DNA of 64,000 nucleotides from Pseudolysinimonas sp051954455 (GTDB lineage Bacteria > Actinomycetota > Actinomycetes > Actinomycetales > Microbacteriaceae). Below are positions 12,415 to 21,754 of the stretch, piece by piece. Every line of letters begins with the position of its first letter. Within the stretch, counting starts at the first letter, position 1. The stretch lies in NCBI RefSeq assembly GCF_051954455.1, contig NZ_JBQCHS010000013.1:1-64000 (forward strand), given 5' to 3'. The translations under genes were made by a program, and so were the position numbers. The notes under the pieces were generated by a model. It was not told the DNA's origin. It was given only the letters and a program-made list of their open reading frames with translations, and made no database searches.

Positions 12415-12864
12415 ATGGCGGAGCTGGACCGGGTGCGCACGTGGGCGGAGGCCCTCATCCGGCTGCACCTCGACGACGGTTGGAGCTTCGCGTTCGACAA
12501 CGCACGCACCCGCGCCGGGCTCTGCAACTACGACCGCAAGCGGATCTCGGTCTCGAAGCTGCTGGCCGAGCGCTACGAGGACGACGAGATCCACCAGGTG
12601 CTGCTGCACGAGGTCGCGCACGCGCTCGCCGGGCCCGCGGCCGGTCACGGACCGCGGTGGAAGCGCACGGCCCAGGACCTCGGCTACGTGGGCAAGCGGC
12701 TCCATGACGGTGCCGTCGCGAGCGAGCTGGCGCCGTGGGTGGGCACCTGCCCCGCCGGCCACCGCCACTACCGCTACCGCGCGCCGACCCGGCCGCTCAG
12801 CTGCGGCAGGTGCTCACGGCGCTTCGACGCGGCGTTCCGCATCGAGTGGGAGCGTCGCGCCTGA
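12415..12864 (+). CDS. SprT-like zinc metallopeptidase-domain protein
   Basis: A 149-residue SprT-family protein. The zinc-binding HEXXH helix reads VLLHEVAHALAG, with the third His in GHGPRWK. Four cysteines near the C-terminus (GTCPAGH and LSCGRCSRRF) resemble the zinc ribbon of SprT proteins. The role is unknown; eukaryotic relatives (Spartan) cut DNA-protein crosslinks. It stands 53 bp after the sugar dehydrogenase gene and 13 bp before the CGNR gene. Confidence 0.87.
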   Translation: MAELDRVRTWAEALIRLHLDDGWSFAFDNARTRAGLCNYDRKRISVSKLLAERYEDDEIHQVLLHEVAHALAGPAAGHGPRWKRTAQDLGYVGKRLHDGAVASELAPWVGTCPAGHRHYRYRAPTRPLSCGRCSRRFDAAFRIEWERRA

Positions 12865-12877
12865 GAGGATCGCTCGC

Positions 12878-13348
12878 GTGACGCTGAGCATCGACTTCGT
12901 GGACCGCGCCTCCGCGGTCGCGCCGTGGCTCGCCGCCCGGTTCGACCACCTCGCGCCCGCGACGGAGCGCGATGCGGCCGACGCCGAGGAGCTGTCCGCC
13001 GCCATCGAGCGGCTCGTCGTCGCGACCGCCGACGAGACCACCCGTCGGGCGGACGACGTCGACACCGTCAACCTCTTCGCGGCGACGCCGGACGTGCCGC
13101 CCGTCCTCGACGGCGGTCGTCGACGAGCGGGAGGCGGCCAGGTGCGGATCGCGCAGGCGCTGTCGTCGATCGCCCGCGACGCGATCGCCATCCTCGCCGC
13201 CGACGACGGGCGGATCCGCAGGTGCGCCGGCTGCGGACGCGTCTTCCACGACGACTCCCGCACCGGCAACCGCCGGTGGTGCTCGATGCTGACCTGCGGC
13301 AACCGGGCGAAGGTCGCGGCCTTCCGCGCGCGCCAGCGGGTCGAGTAG
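12878..13348 (+). CDS. CGNR zinc-finger transcription regulator
   Basis: A 156-residue regulator with a C-terminal CGNR zinc finger: CAGCGRVFHDDSR, then RRWCSMLTCGNRAKVAAFR, holding the four Cys ligands and the CGNRAKVAAF signature that binds DNA. The N-terminal part corresponds to the ABATE stress-response domain but is shorter than usual. The start is GTG 12878 with AGAGGA 7-8 nt upstream. The target is not evident; adjacent autoregulation is possible but not shown. Confidence 0.88.
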   Translation: MTLSIDFVDRASAVAPWLAARFDHLAPATERDAADAEELSAAIERLVVATADETTRRADDVDTVNLFAATPDVPPVLDGGRRRAGGGQVRIAQALSSIARDAIAILAADDGRIRRCAGCGRVFHDDSRTGNRRWCSMLTCGNRAKVAAFRARQRVE

Positions 13349-13395
13349 CGCGGGCGCCCCTCGAGACCCGGGACGCGGGGGCGACACGCCCGGAC

Positions 13396-13428
13396 TTGCG
13401 CCGGATGATCCGGTCCCTCATTATGAGG
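13396..13428 (+). promoter_or_regulatory. Promoter with two 13-bp palindromes before the pectinesterase gene
   Basis: TTGCGC (13396-13401), a 17-nt spacer and CATTAT (13419-13424) form a plausible promoter, about 108 bp before the pectinesterase start. Two perfect 13-bp palindromes with a one-base centre overlap it: CCGGATGATCCGG (13401-13413, in the spacer) and CCTCATTATGAGG (13416-13428, across the -10). This is the arrangement of repressor operators. The binding protein is unknown. The remainder of the 183-bp gap holds nothing else that I recognise. Confidence 0.5.
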
Positions 13429-13531
13429 ACACCGCGCGTTCCCCGACGGTGCGGGCCCGCACCCTCCCCCCGCTGACAGCGGCCTCCCCCCGACCTGCGC
13501 TTCCCCCTGCTCACCCGGTGATTCCGGGCGA

Positions 13532-16500
13532 ATGTCGATCGGCCGCGACGAATCCCGAAGGCTCCCCCCGGCCATGCCCGCGTCGCCCGCATCCCCGTCC
13601 CCCACGTCCCCCGCTCGCGCCCGACGGCGTTCGGGTCTGCTGATCGGCGCGGCCGTCACCGTGCTCGCCCTCGTCGGCGTCGTGGTGCCGCTCCAGGGCG
13701 CGCTCGCCGCACCCGACACCACGCCGCCGTCGTCGCCGAGCAGCCTGTCGGCGAGCTACTACGGCGGCGTCGGGACCGTCCTCACCTGGGGCAGGGTCTC
13801 GGCCGGGGACCTGGCGACCTACCGCGTGTACCGCTCGAGCACCCCGGCGGTTACGACCTCGTCGACCCTCGTGACGTCGACCACGTCGCTCAAGGCGACC
13901 GACGCGACCGCGACGGGCGGCGCGTCCTACTCGTACGCCGTGGTCGCGGTGGACACCTCGGGCAACGTCTCGAAGCTCTCGAGCGTGAAGACGATCGTCG
14001 CCAAGGACACCACCAAGCCGAGCACGCCGTCGAGCCTCAGGGCCACGGCGGCGGGCGACGGGATCACGCTGGACTGGGCCGACAACGACCAGCCGGACCT
14101 GCGGGGCTACTCGGTGTCGCGGAGCGGCTCGTCGAGCGGGAGCTACGCGCTCCTGACCCCCTCGCCGATCACCGCCTCCCGATTCACGGACGCCCAGGCA
14201 CCGGCCGGCGTCAAGTCGTACTACCGCGTCACCGCGATCGATCTCAGCGGCAACGTCTCCTCCTCCGCCTCCGCGTCGGCGACCCGTCCGGCCGGAGCAC
14301 CGGTCGCCCCTGCCGCACCGTCCGGCTTCGTCGCGAAGCTCGGCTCGGCCGGTGTCCCGACCCTGTCCTGGAGCGCCTCGAGCGGCGCGACCGGCTACGT
14401 GCTCTCGCGCTCCGCCTCGGCCGCCGGTCCGTTCACCCGCATCAACGCCGGGTCGACGACCGCGACCAGCTTCACCGACTCCGGCGCCCCGGTGGGCGCC
14501 ACCGCGTACTACACGCTCACGGCGACGAACGCGGCCGGGTCGAGCTCCGCCGTGTCGGCGTCTGTCGCCGTGCCGCGCGACAGCACGCCCCCGAAGGCGC
14601 CCTCCAGCCCCAAGGTCGCCGTGATCCCGACCGGCGGCGTGACGGTCTCCTGGAAGGCGAACGCCGAGGCCGACCTCGCCGGCTACCTCGTGATGAAGCG
14701 GAACGGCGACGACGTCTACGTGCCCTGGACGCCGACCGGGTCCGCGTCGACCCTCGTCACGCCCTCGTTCAGCGACCTCTCGGTCGTCGAGGGGGACACC
14801 GACTACTACCGGGTCCGTGCCGTCGACACCTCCGGCAACCAGTCCTCCTACCTCTCCGTCACGGCGAAGAACCCGATGGTCGCGCCCGGCGCGCCCACCT
14901 CTCTCAAGGTGACCCAGGATCCGACCGCCGGCCTCGACCTCGCCTGGACCGCGCCCAAGGATCTCGACCTGGCGGGGTACTCGATCTCGCGCAGCACCAG
15001 CTCGTCCGGCGTCTACGCGCTCCTGAAGACCATCCCGGTCGCCGACGCCGGCGCCTCGCTGCGCTTCGTGGACACGAGCGCGCCCAAGGGCGTGACGGTC
15101 TACTACCGGGTCACGGCGCAGGACGCCGTCGGCAACATCTCGAAGCCGAGCAGCACGGTCTCCGGCACCTCGCTCACCACGCCCATCCCGATCCCGGTCG
15201 AGCAGACGGTCATCACGGTCGGACCGGGGGGCGACGTGCCGACGGTCACGCAGGCGCTCGCCGCGATCCCCGCGGGTTCGCTCGCCGCGTACCGCATCGA
15301 CATCGCACCGGGCACGTACTCCGAGGCGTTCGAGGTCTCCCGCTCCAACGTGACCCTGCACGGCACCGGCGCGACGCCCGGCGACGTGGTGATCAGCGCC
15401 GCCCGCGCCTCGGGCAGCAGCGACCCGGACGAGCCGGAGGCGACGCTCGGCACCGCCGGCAGCGCCGTCGTGTCGGTGACCGGGTCGAACGTCACCCTCG
15501 ACAACCTCACCGTCGCGAACACCTTCGACGAGGCCGGCAACCCGCAGATCACGAACGCCCAGGCGGTCGCGCTGCGCGTCGAAGGCGACCGCTTCGTCGC
15601 CGACACCGTCCGCCTTCTCGGCAACCAGGACACGCTGCTCGCCGACACCCCGAAGCCCACCACGCGCATCCGGCAGTACTACGTCGACAGCTACATCGAG
15701 GGCGACGTCGACTACCTGTTCGGCGCGGGCACCGCCGTCTTCCAGCGCGACACCTTCCGCTCGCTCGACCGCGGCAAGAGCAACAACGGCTACCTGACGG
15801 CCGCCAGCACCGACAAGGGCAGCAAGTACGGCTTCCTCATCACCGACAGCAAGATCGTGAGCGACGCGGCGCCCGGCACCATCAACCTCGGCCGTCCCTG
15901 GCATCCGAGCGCCGACCCGGACGCGCTCGCCTCCGTCGTCATCATGAACACCTGGCTGCCCGCCGCGATCGACACGGCCGCGCCGTGGGACGACATGGCG
16001 TCGACCAACAGCTCGGGTGTGAAGGTCAACTTCTCCTGGCAGGATGCCCGCTTCGACGAGTACGCGAACATCGGCCCCGGCGCGACGATCAATGCGAACC
16101 GCCCGCAGCTCACCGCGAGCCAGGCCGCCAACGCCACCCCCGAGAAGTACCTCGCGGGCAAGGACGGCTGGAACCCGGTGACGGCGCCCTCCACCACCGT
16201 CCCCGCCACCCCGACGAACCTCGTCGCCGCGCCGGACACCCGCGTGGTCCACCTGACCTGGAGCGACGACACCACCGCCTCGGTCACCGGATGGAGCGTG
16301 TACCGCGCCGACGCGACCGGGCCGTTCACCAAGATCGCGTCCACCGTCGTCCCGAGCTACAGCGACAGCACCGTCACCGACGGCGCGACCTACCGCTACG
16401 TCGTCACAGCCGACAGCCGGAGCGGCGTCTCGTCGGCACAGAGCGCCGAGGTCTCGGTGCTCGTCGCGGCCGCACCGCTCGTCACCGACTTCTCGGTCGA

Positions 16501-19500
16501 CCCGAACGGGCCCTCCGACGCGACCCACTTCACCACCCTGGCCGCGGCCCTTGCCGCCGCCCCCGCGGGCACCGCCACCGACCCCACGGTCATCTCGCTG
16601 GCCGCGGGTCGCTACGCCGAGTACGACACGATCGCCAAGCCGTACACCATCGTGGTCGGCGCGACCGGCACCGCCTCCGACGTCGTGATCACCGGCAACC
16701 GCGCCGCGGGCACCCCCACGGGCACCGTGACCGACGGTATCCCCGACACCTACGGCACCTCCGGCAGCGCAACGCTCGTCATCACGGGCAACAACGTGCA
16801 GCTGCGGAACCTGACCGTCGAGAACGCCTACGTCGAGGGCACCTACGCCAACGGCCAGGCCGTCGCCCTGCGCACCACGGGCGACCGCCTGCGGTACGAG
16901 AACGTCCGTCTGCTCGGCAACCAGGACACCTGGTACGCCAACAGCCCGTCGACCACCACCCCGGCCCGCTCCTACTTCCACGGCGGGTACGTGGAGGGCG
17001 ACGTCGACTTCATCTTCGGTCGCGGCACCGTCGTGATCGACGACTCGACGCTCAAGGCGCTCGACCACGGCACGTCTCCCAACGGCGCCGTGACCGCGGC
17101 GAGCACGGACGTCTCGCAGAAATACGGCATCCTCATCACCGACAGCCGGATCATCGGCACCGCCCCGGACGGATCGCAGAATCTCGGTCGTCCGTGGCAG
17201 CCGGGCAAGACCCAGGCCGACGGCAGCTCGGTGCCCGACACCAACGCCGTCGCGCAGGTCGTGGTCCGCGACACCTGGCTCGGCCCGGTGGTCAGCGGCA
17301 CGCAGACCTGGACCAACATGATCAACAGCGGCGTCACCACCACGTGGCAGAGCGCCCGGTTCGCCGAGTACGACAACATCGGCCCCGGCGCCGGCACGTC
17401 GGCGACGCGGCCGCAGCTCACCGACGACCAGGCCGCGACGTACACGAGCACGGCCTACCTCGCCGGATCCGACGGCTGGAACCCTGTCGTCGACACCGCG
17501 CCGAGCACCGCGCCGGCCGCCGTGACGGGGCTCACCGCGACCCCCGACCACCAGCAGATCGGCCTGTCGTGGAACGACTCCGTCGACCCGCAGGTCGTCG
17601 GCTACCGGGTGTACCGCTCCACGGGCTCCGACCCGGTCGCGGCCGACGCCGCGCACCTCGTCGCCGAGGTCGCCAAGCCGAGCTACCTCGACAAGGGGCT
17701 GGTCGACGGCACCGCCTACGACTACCTCGTGGTCGCCGTCACCCGCGACGGCACGATCTCCCCCACTGTCGGCGTCTCGGCGACGCCCGCGGTCACGCCG
17801 CTCGTCGCCGACCTGACCGTCGCCGCCGACGGATCCGGCGACGTCACGACCCTGCAGGCGGCCCTCGCCGCCATCCCGGCGGGCACCCCGGCCCGACCGA
17901 AGGTCATCCTCGTGAAGCCGGGCGTCTACCGCGGCGTGGTGTCGTCCTCCAAGGCGAACATCATCATCGCCGGCACGACGGGCGACCCGCGCGACGTCGT
18001 CCTGACGTTCGACAACGCGAACGGCACCGCGGCCTCCGCCTCGACCTGCCCCGCCGTCACGGCCACGACCTGCGGCACGGCCGGCAGCGCGACGGTGACC
18101 CTCGGCGGCGCCGGCGTGCAGGTCCGCGACCTCACGATCCAGAACTCCTTCGACAGCGCATCGCACCCGGAGATCGGCAACTTCAACACCCAGGCCGTCG
18201 CCCTCCGCGCCACGGGAGACCGGCAGGTCTACCAGGACGTGCGGCTCCTCGGCGTCCAGGACACCCTGAACGCGGACGCCAGCGGCGGCATCTCGGCGGA
18301 CGGCTCGGGGTACCCGCGCCAGTACTACGTCGACAGCTTCATCGAGGGCAACGTCGACTTCGTCTTCGGCCGCGCCACCGCCGTCTTCGACCGCACGACC
18401 TTCCACGCCACCGCGCACACCGGCGGAACGATCTTCGCGCCGAGCACCGCGAGCAAGGCGAAGGGCTACCTGGTCGTCGACAGCCGCATCGCGAGCGACA
18501 ACGACGGCGCCTTCGCGCTCGGCCGTCCGTGGCGCGCCTGGAACGACGGCGCCTACGCCGACAACTCGCGCGGCGAGACGACGATCAAGAACACCTGGAT
18601 CGCCGCCGGGATCACGACGTCCCAGCCCTGGATCGACTTCGCGCCCAACGCGTGGACCGACGGCCGCTTCGCCGAGTACGGCGACACCGGCCCCGGCGCG
18701 ACCGTCAACGCGAACCGCCCGCAGCTGAACGCCGACCAGGCGTCCTCCCGCACCGCGGCCGCCTACCTCCAGGGCGGCGACGGCTGGAACCCCGTCGCGG
18801 ATCCGACCCCGCAGACCGCCCCGACCTCGCCCTACGGTCTGAGCGCCGCGGCCGGGAGCGGGCAGGCCGTTCTGAGCTGGCAGGAGAACGCGGAGGCCGA
18901 CGTGGTCGGGTACCGCGTCTACCGCGACGGGAGCCTCGTCGCCACGACGAGCGGCGCGGGATACACCGCGACCGGGCTGCTGAACGGCCGCTCGTACGGC
19001 TTCCAGGTCAGCGCCCTCGACGCGGCCGGCGACGAGTCGCCGCTCTCCGCCACCGTGAGCGTCACGCCCGCGATGCGGATCGACGCGACCGTGCAGGCCG
19101 GCGGTGCGTACCCGACCCTGCAGGCGGCGGTCGACGCCGCGCCCGGCACCGCGCCGTGGGTCGTCCAGGTCGCCCCCGGCACCTACAGCGGCACCACCAC
19201 CATCACCCGGTCGAACGTGACCGTGGTCGGCGGAGGGGCCGGCGCGGGCGACGTCACCCTGACGAACGCCACCGCGACGCCCACAATGACGATCACCGGA
19301 TCGAACGTGAGCGTCTCCGGGATCGGCATCCAGAACACCTCCGGCGTCAGCAACGGGCCGGCCGTGTCCATGACCGGAGACAAGATCCTGCTGAGCGGGG
19401 TCGCGCTGAGCGCGACCGATCGCGCGGTGTGGGCCGACGTGCCGACCGCGGGCGCGACCAGCCGGCAGCTGATCGAGGCGTCGACCATCACGGGCGCGAC

Positions 19501-21754
19501 GAACATCGTGCTCGGCCGGGCGACCCTCGTCATCCACGCCAGCACGATCATCCCCACCCGCACCTCGGGCACCGTGCTCATCCCGTCCACGACGGCGACC
19601 GGTGGCAACGGGATCCTCGTGATCGGGTCGAGCATCGCCCCGGCCCCCGGAGTGAGCGACGTGCGGCTCGGAGCCCCGTACGCGCAGGGCCCGACGAGCG
19701 CGTCGAACGCCCCGCAGGCGATCATCCGCGACACCGCGATGGCGGCTGGTATCAAGTCCAGCCCGTGGCAGGACTTCAACGGGTACGCCTGGCTCAACGC
19801 GCGGTTCGCGGAGTACGCCAACACCGGCGCGGGCGCGACGGTCACGGCCACGCGTCCCCAACTGTCGCCGGCCGACTCCGTGGGGGTCACCGTCGCCAAC
19901 TGGATCGGCGCCCCGAGCTGGTACCCGGCGATCGCCGACCCGGCCACCCCGGCCGACGTGACGCCGACCGGGCCCGTCACGGGTCTGACGGCGACCACCG
20001 GTGATGCGACGGCGACGCTGAGCTGGACGGCTCCGACGGACGCCGACCTCGCCGGCTACGCGATCTACCGTGCGGCGGGCTCCGGCGTGACGCCCTCCCC
20101 GGCGACCCTCGTCGCCCGGGTCGGCCTCGTGTCGTCCTTCGTCGACGCGGGTCTCGTCAACGGCTCGACCTACACCTGGGCCGTGGTGGCGCTCGACGCC
20201 GTGGGCAACCGCGCCGGCGCCACGACCGTGACGGCGACACCCGCCGACACCACGCCGCCGGCCGCTCCCACGGGCCTCAGCGGCGTCGCGGCGGACGGCA
20301 AGGCGATCCTCTCCTGGACCGCGAACGCCGAGTCCGACCTCGCCGGCTACAACGTGTACCGCGACGGCACCAAGATCACCTCGGCTCCCCTCGCCGCCGC
20401 CTCCTTCACCGATACGGGGCTCGTCAACGGCACGTCCTACGCCTACCGCGTGACCGCGGTCGACACCGCCGGCAACGAGTCGGCGCCGAGCAGCAGCGCC
20501 GCGGTCGTCCCGGCGCCCGGCGACAACGTGCCGCCCGCGGTCCCGACGGGCGTCTCGACCGTCCTCGGTCGCAACGCCGTGACCGTCCACTGGACGGCGG
20601 TCGGCGACGCCGACCTGGCCGGCTACGACGTGTACCGCGCCTCCGGCTCGAGCACCGCGGCGCTGATCGGCTCCGTCGGCGCGGCCGGCACGTCGTTCAC
20701 GGACCCGACCGTGGCGATCGGCACGACGTACTCCTACACCGTGGTGTCGAAGGACGGATCCGGCAACGCGTCGGCGCCCTCCGCGGCCGCCGCGGCGACG
20801 CCCCTCAAGGTCGACATCGTCGTCGCGGCCGACGGCTCCGGCGACGCCACGACCCTGCAGGCGGTGCTCGGGCAGGTCGACGGCACCGGCGCCCTCGTGG
20901 CGGCCAACCCCGGCAGCCTCGCCAACAACGCCGACTACAGCTCGCAGGGGTACCGCACGATCCTCGTGAAACCTGGCACCTACACGGGTCCGGTCGTGAG
21001 CGGCAACCGTTACGGCGTCAACATCGTCGGCGCCACCGGCAACCCGGCCGACGTCGTCATCACGGCGCCCGGCGGAACGGTGCCGACGATGTCCGTCTCC
21101 GGCAACCAGTGGACCTTCCGATCGCTGACGCTGCAGAGCGTCGCCGCCTCGGCGGGCGCCCAGGCGACGGCCGTCCAGGTCAAGGCCGGTGACAAGCAGG
21201 TGTTCGACAACGTCCGACTGCTCGGCGACAAGCAGACGGTGCTCGCCTCCACGGCCAACAGCACGACGTTCAGCCGTATCTACATCACGAACTCGTTCAT
21301 CGAGGGCGGCGCGGATCTGATCGTCGGCCGCGCGGTGACCGTCGTCGACCGGAGCACGATCCACGTGCTCGACCGGCCGGGCGCCTCCCTCACCGACTCG
21401 TCGATCGCCGCCGGTTCGCCCTACGGCTTCCTGATCACGAACAGCAGCATCGTGACCGACGGCGCCGCGAACACGATCTACCTTGGTCGGCCGTACTCGA
21501 CGCAGGGCCAGGCCCAGGTCGTCGTGCGGAACACGGCGCTCGGCGCCGCGATCGTCGTCGCCAAGCCCTGGAACGACTGGGATGCCGTGACCACGTGGAC
21601 CGCGGGCCGCTTCTCCGAGTACCAGAACTCGGGGCCGGGTGCCGCGATCGTCGACCCGACGACGCGACCGCAGCTGAGCGACGCCGCGGCGGGCGGCTTC
21701 ACCGCCGCGAGCTACCTCGCGGGCGCCGATGGCTGGAACCCGACCGGCCGATGA
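13532..21754 (+). CDS. Giant secreted multidomain pectin methylesterase
   Basis: A 2740-residue exported protein predicted to de-esterify plant pectin. The N-terminus has a basic region and hydrophobic signal (LLIGAAVTVLALVGVV, ending near GALAAP). Five FN3 modules (about 65-548) precede pectinesterase (CE8) domain 1 (558-885). Single FN3 modules separate domains 2 (985-1319), 3 (1428-1755) and 4 (1852-2135). Three more FN3 modules (2148-2427) precede domain 5 (2428-2740). Domains 1-3 keep the QDT Gln (699, 1131, 1576), the catalytic Asp of DYLFG/DFIFG/DFVFG (727, 1159, 1609) and the Arg of LGRPW (788, 1220, 1665). Domain 4 lacks all three (T1962, N1991, A2048); domain 5 keeps Asp 2595 and Arg 2653 but has Lys at the Gln site. 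ATG 13574 is an alternative start. The stop overlaps the next gene (ATGA). Confidence 0.92.
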   Translation: MSIGRDESRRLPPAMPASPASPSPTSPARARRRSGLLIGAAVTVLALVGVVVPLQGALAAPDTTPPSSPSSLSASYYGGVGTVLTWGRVSAGDLATYRVYRSSTPAVTTSSTLVTSTTSLKATDATATGGASYSYAVVAVDTSGNVSKLSSVKTIVAKDTTKPSTPSSLRATAAGDGITLDWADNDQPDLRGYSVSRSGSSSGSYALLTPSPITASRFTDAQAPAGVKSYYRVTAIDLSGNVSSSASASATRPAGAPVAPAAPSGFVAKLGSAGVPTLSWSASSGATGYVLSRSASAAGPFTRINAGSTTATSFTDSGAPVGATAYYTLTATNAAGSSSAVSASVAVPRDSTPPKAPSSPKVAVIPTGGVTVSWKANAEADLAGYLVMKRNGDDVYVPWTPTGSASTLVTPSFSDLSVVEGDTDYYRVRAVDTSGNQSSYLSVTAKNPMVAPGAPTSLKVTQDPTAGLDLAWTAPKDLDLAGYSISRSTSSSGVYALLKTIPVADAGASLRFVDTSAPKGVTVYYRVTAQDAVGNISKPSSTVSGTSLTTPIPIPVEQTVITVGPGGDVPTVTQALAAIPAGSLAAYRIDIAPGTYSEAFEVSRSNVTLHGTGATPGDVVISAARASGSSDPDEPEATLGTAGSAVVSVTGSNVTLDNLTVANTFDEAGNPQITNAQAVALRVEGDRFVADTVRLLGNQDTLLADTPKPTTRIRQYYVDSYIEGDVDYLFGAGTAVFQRDTFRSLDRGKSNNGYLTAASTDKGSKYGFLITDSKIVSDAAPGTINLGRPWHPSADPDALASVVIMNTWLPAAIDTAAPWDDMASTNSSGVKVNFSWQDARFDEYANIGPGATINANRPQLTASQAANATPEKYLAGKDGWNPVTAPSTTVPATPTNLVAAPDTRVVHLTWSDDTTASVTGWSVYRADATGPFTKIASTVVPSYSDSTVTDGATYRYVVTADSRSGVSSAQSAEVSVLVAAAPLVTDFSVDPNGPSDATHFTTLAAALAAAPAGTATDPTVISLAAGRYAEYDTIAKPYTIVVGATGTASDVVITGNRAAGTPTGTVTDGIPDTYGTSGSATLVITGNNVQLRNLTVENAYVEGTYANGQAVALRTTGDRLRYENVRLLGNQDTWYANSPSTTTPARSYFHGGYVEGDVDFIFGRGTVVIDDSTLKALDHGTSPNGAVTAASTDVSQKYGILITDSRIIGTAPDGSQNLGRPWQPGKTQADGSSVPDTNAVAQVVVRDTWLGPVVSGTQTWTNMINSGVTTTWQSARFAEYDNIGPGAGTSATRPQLTDDQAATYTSTAYLAGSDGWNPVVDTAPSTAPAAVTGLTATPDHQQIGLSWNDSVDPQVVGYRVYRSTGSDPVAADAAHLVAEVAKPSYLDKGLVDGTAYDYLVVAVTRDGTISPTVGVSATPAVTPLVADLTVAADGSGDVTTLQAALAAIPAGTPARPKVILVKPGVYRGVVSSSKANIIIAGTTGDPRDVVLTFDNANGTAASASTCPAVTATTCGTAGSATVTLGGAGVQVRDLTIQNSFDSASHPEIGNFNTQAVALRATGDRQVYQDVRLLGVQDTLNADASGGISADGSGYPRQYYVDSFIEGNVDFVFGRATAVFDRTTFHATAHTGGTIFAPSTASKAKGYLVVDSRIASDNDGAFALGRPWRAWNDGAYADNSRGETTIKNTWIAAGITTSQPWIDFAPNAWTDGRFAEYGDTGPGATVNANRPQLNADQASSRTAAAYLQGGDGWNPVADPTPQTAPTSPYGLSAAAGSGQAVLSWQENAEADVVGYRVYRDGSLVATTSGAGYTATGLLNGRSYGFQVSALDAAGDESPLSATVSVTPAMRIDATVQAGGAYPTLQAAVDAAPGTAPWVVQVAPGTYSGTTTITRSNVTVVGGGAGAGDVTLTNATATPTMTITGSNVSVSGIGIQNTSGVSNGPAVSMTGDKILLSGVALSATDRAVWADVPTAGATSRQLIEASTITGATNIVLGRATLVIHASTIIPTRTSGTVLIPSTTATGGNGILVIGSSIAPAPGVSDVRLGAPYAQGPTSASNAPQAIIRDTAMAAGIKSSPWQDFNGYAWLNARFAEYANTGAGATVTATRPQLSPADSVGVTVANWIGAPSWYPAIADPATPADVTPTGPVTGLTATTGDATATLSWTAPTDADLAGYAIYRAAGSGVTPSPATLVARVGLVSSFVDAGLVNGSTYTWAVVALDAVGNRAGATTVTATPADTTPPAAPTGLSGVAADGKAILSWTANAESDLAGYNVYRDGTKITSAPLAAASFTDTGLVNGTSYAYRVTAVDTAGNESAPSSSAAVVPAPGDNVPPAVPTGVSTVLGRNAVTVHWTAVGDADLAGYDVYRASGSSTAALIGSVGAAGTSFTDPTVAIGTTYSYTVVSKDGSGNASAPSAAAAATPLKVDIVVAADGSGDATTLQAVLGQVDGTGALVAANPGSLANNADYSSQGYRTILVKPGTYTGPVVSGNRYGVNIVGATGNPADVVITAPGGTVPTMSVSGNQWTFRSLTLQSVAASAGAQATAVQVKAGDKQVFDNVRLLGDKQTVLASTANSTTFSRIYITNSFIEGGADLIVGRAVTVVDRSTIHVLDRPGASLTDSSIAAGSPYGFLITNSSIVTDGAANTIYLGRPYSTQGQAQVVVRNTALGAAIVVAKPWNDWDAVTTWTAGRFSEYQNSGPGAAIVDPTTRPQLSDAAAGGFTAASYLAGADGWNPTGR

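Noticed and set aside
13511..21364. 2617-codon minus-strand open frame opposite the pectinesterase gene
   Set aside because: Arg, Gly, Val and Asp-rich nonsense composition; the plus strand has clear FN3 and CE8 domains and a signal peptide.
15200..21740. Tandem DNA repeat or mobile element within the pectinesterase gene
   Set aside because: The similarity lies in protein domains that have diverged strongly; no near-identical DNA repeats, terminal inverted repeats or transposase were seen.
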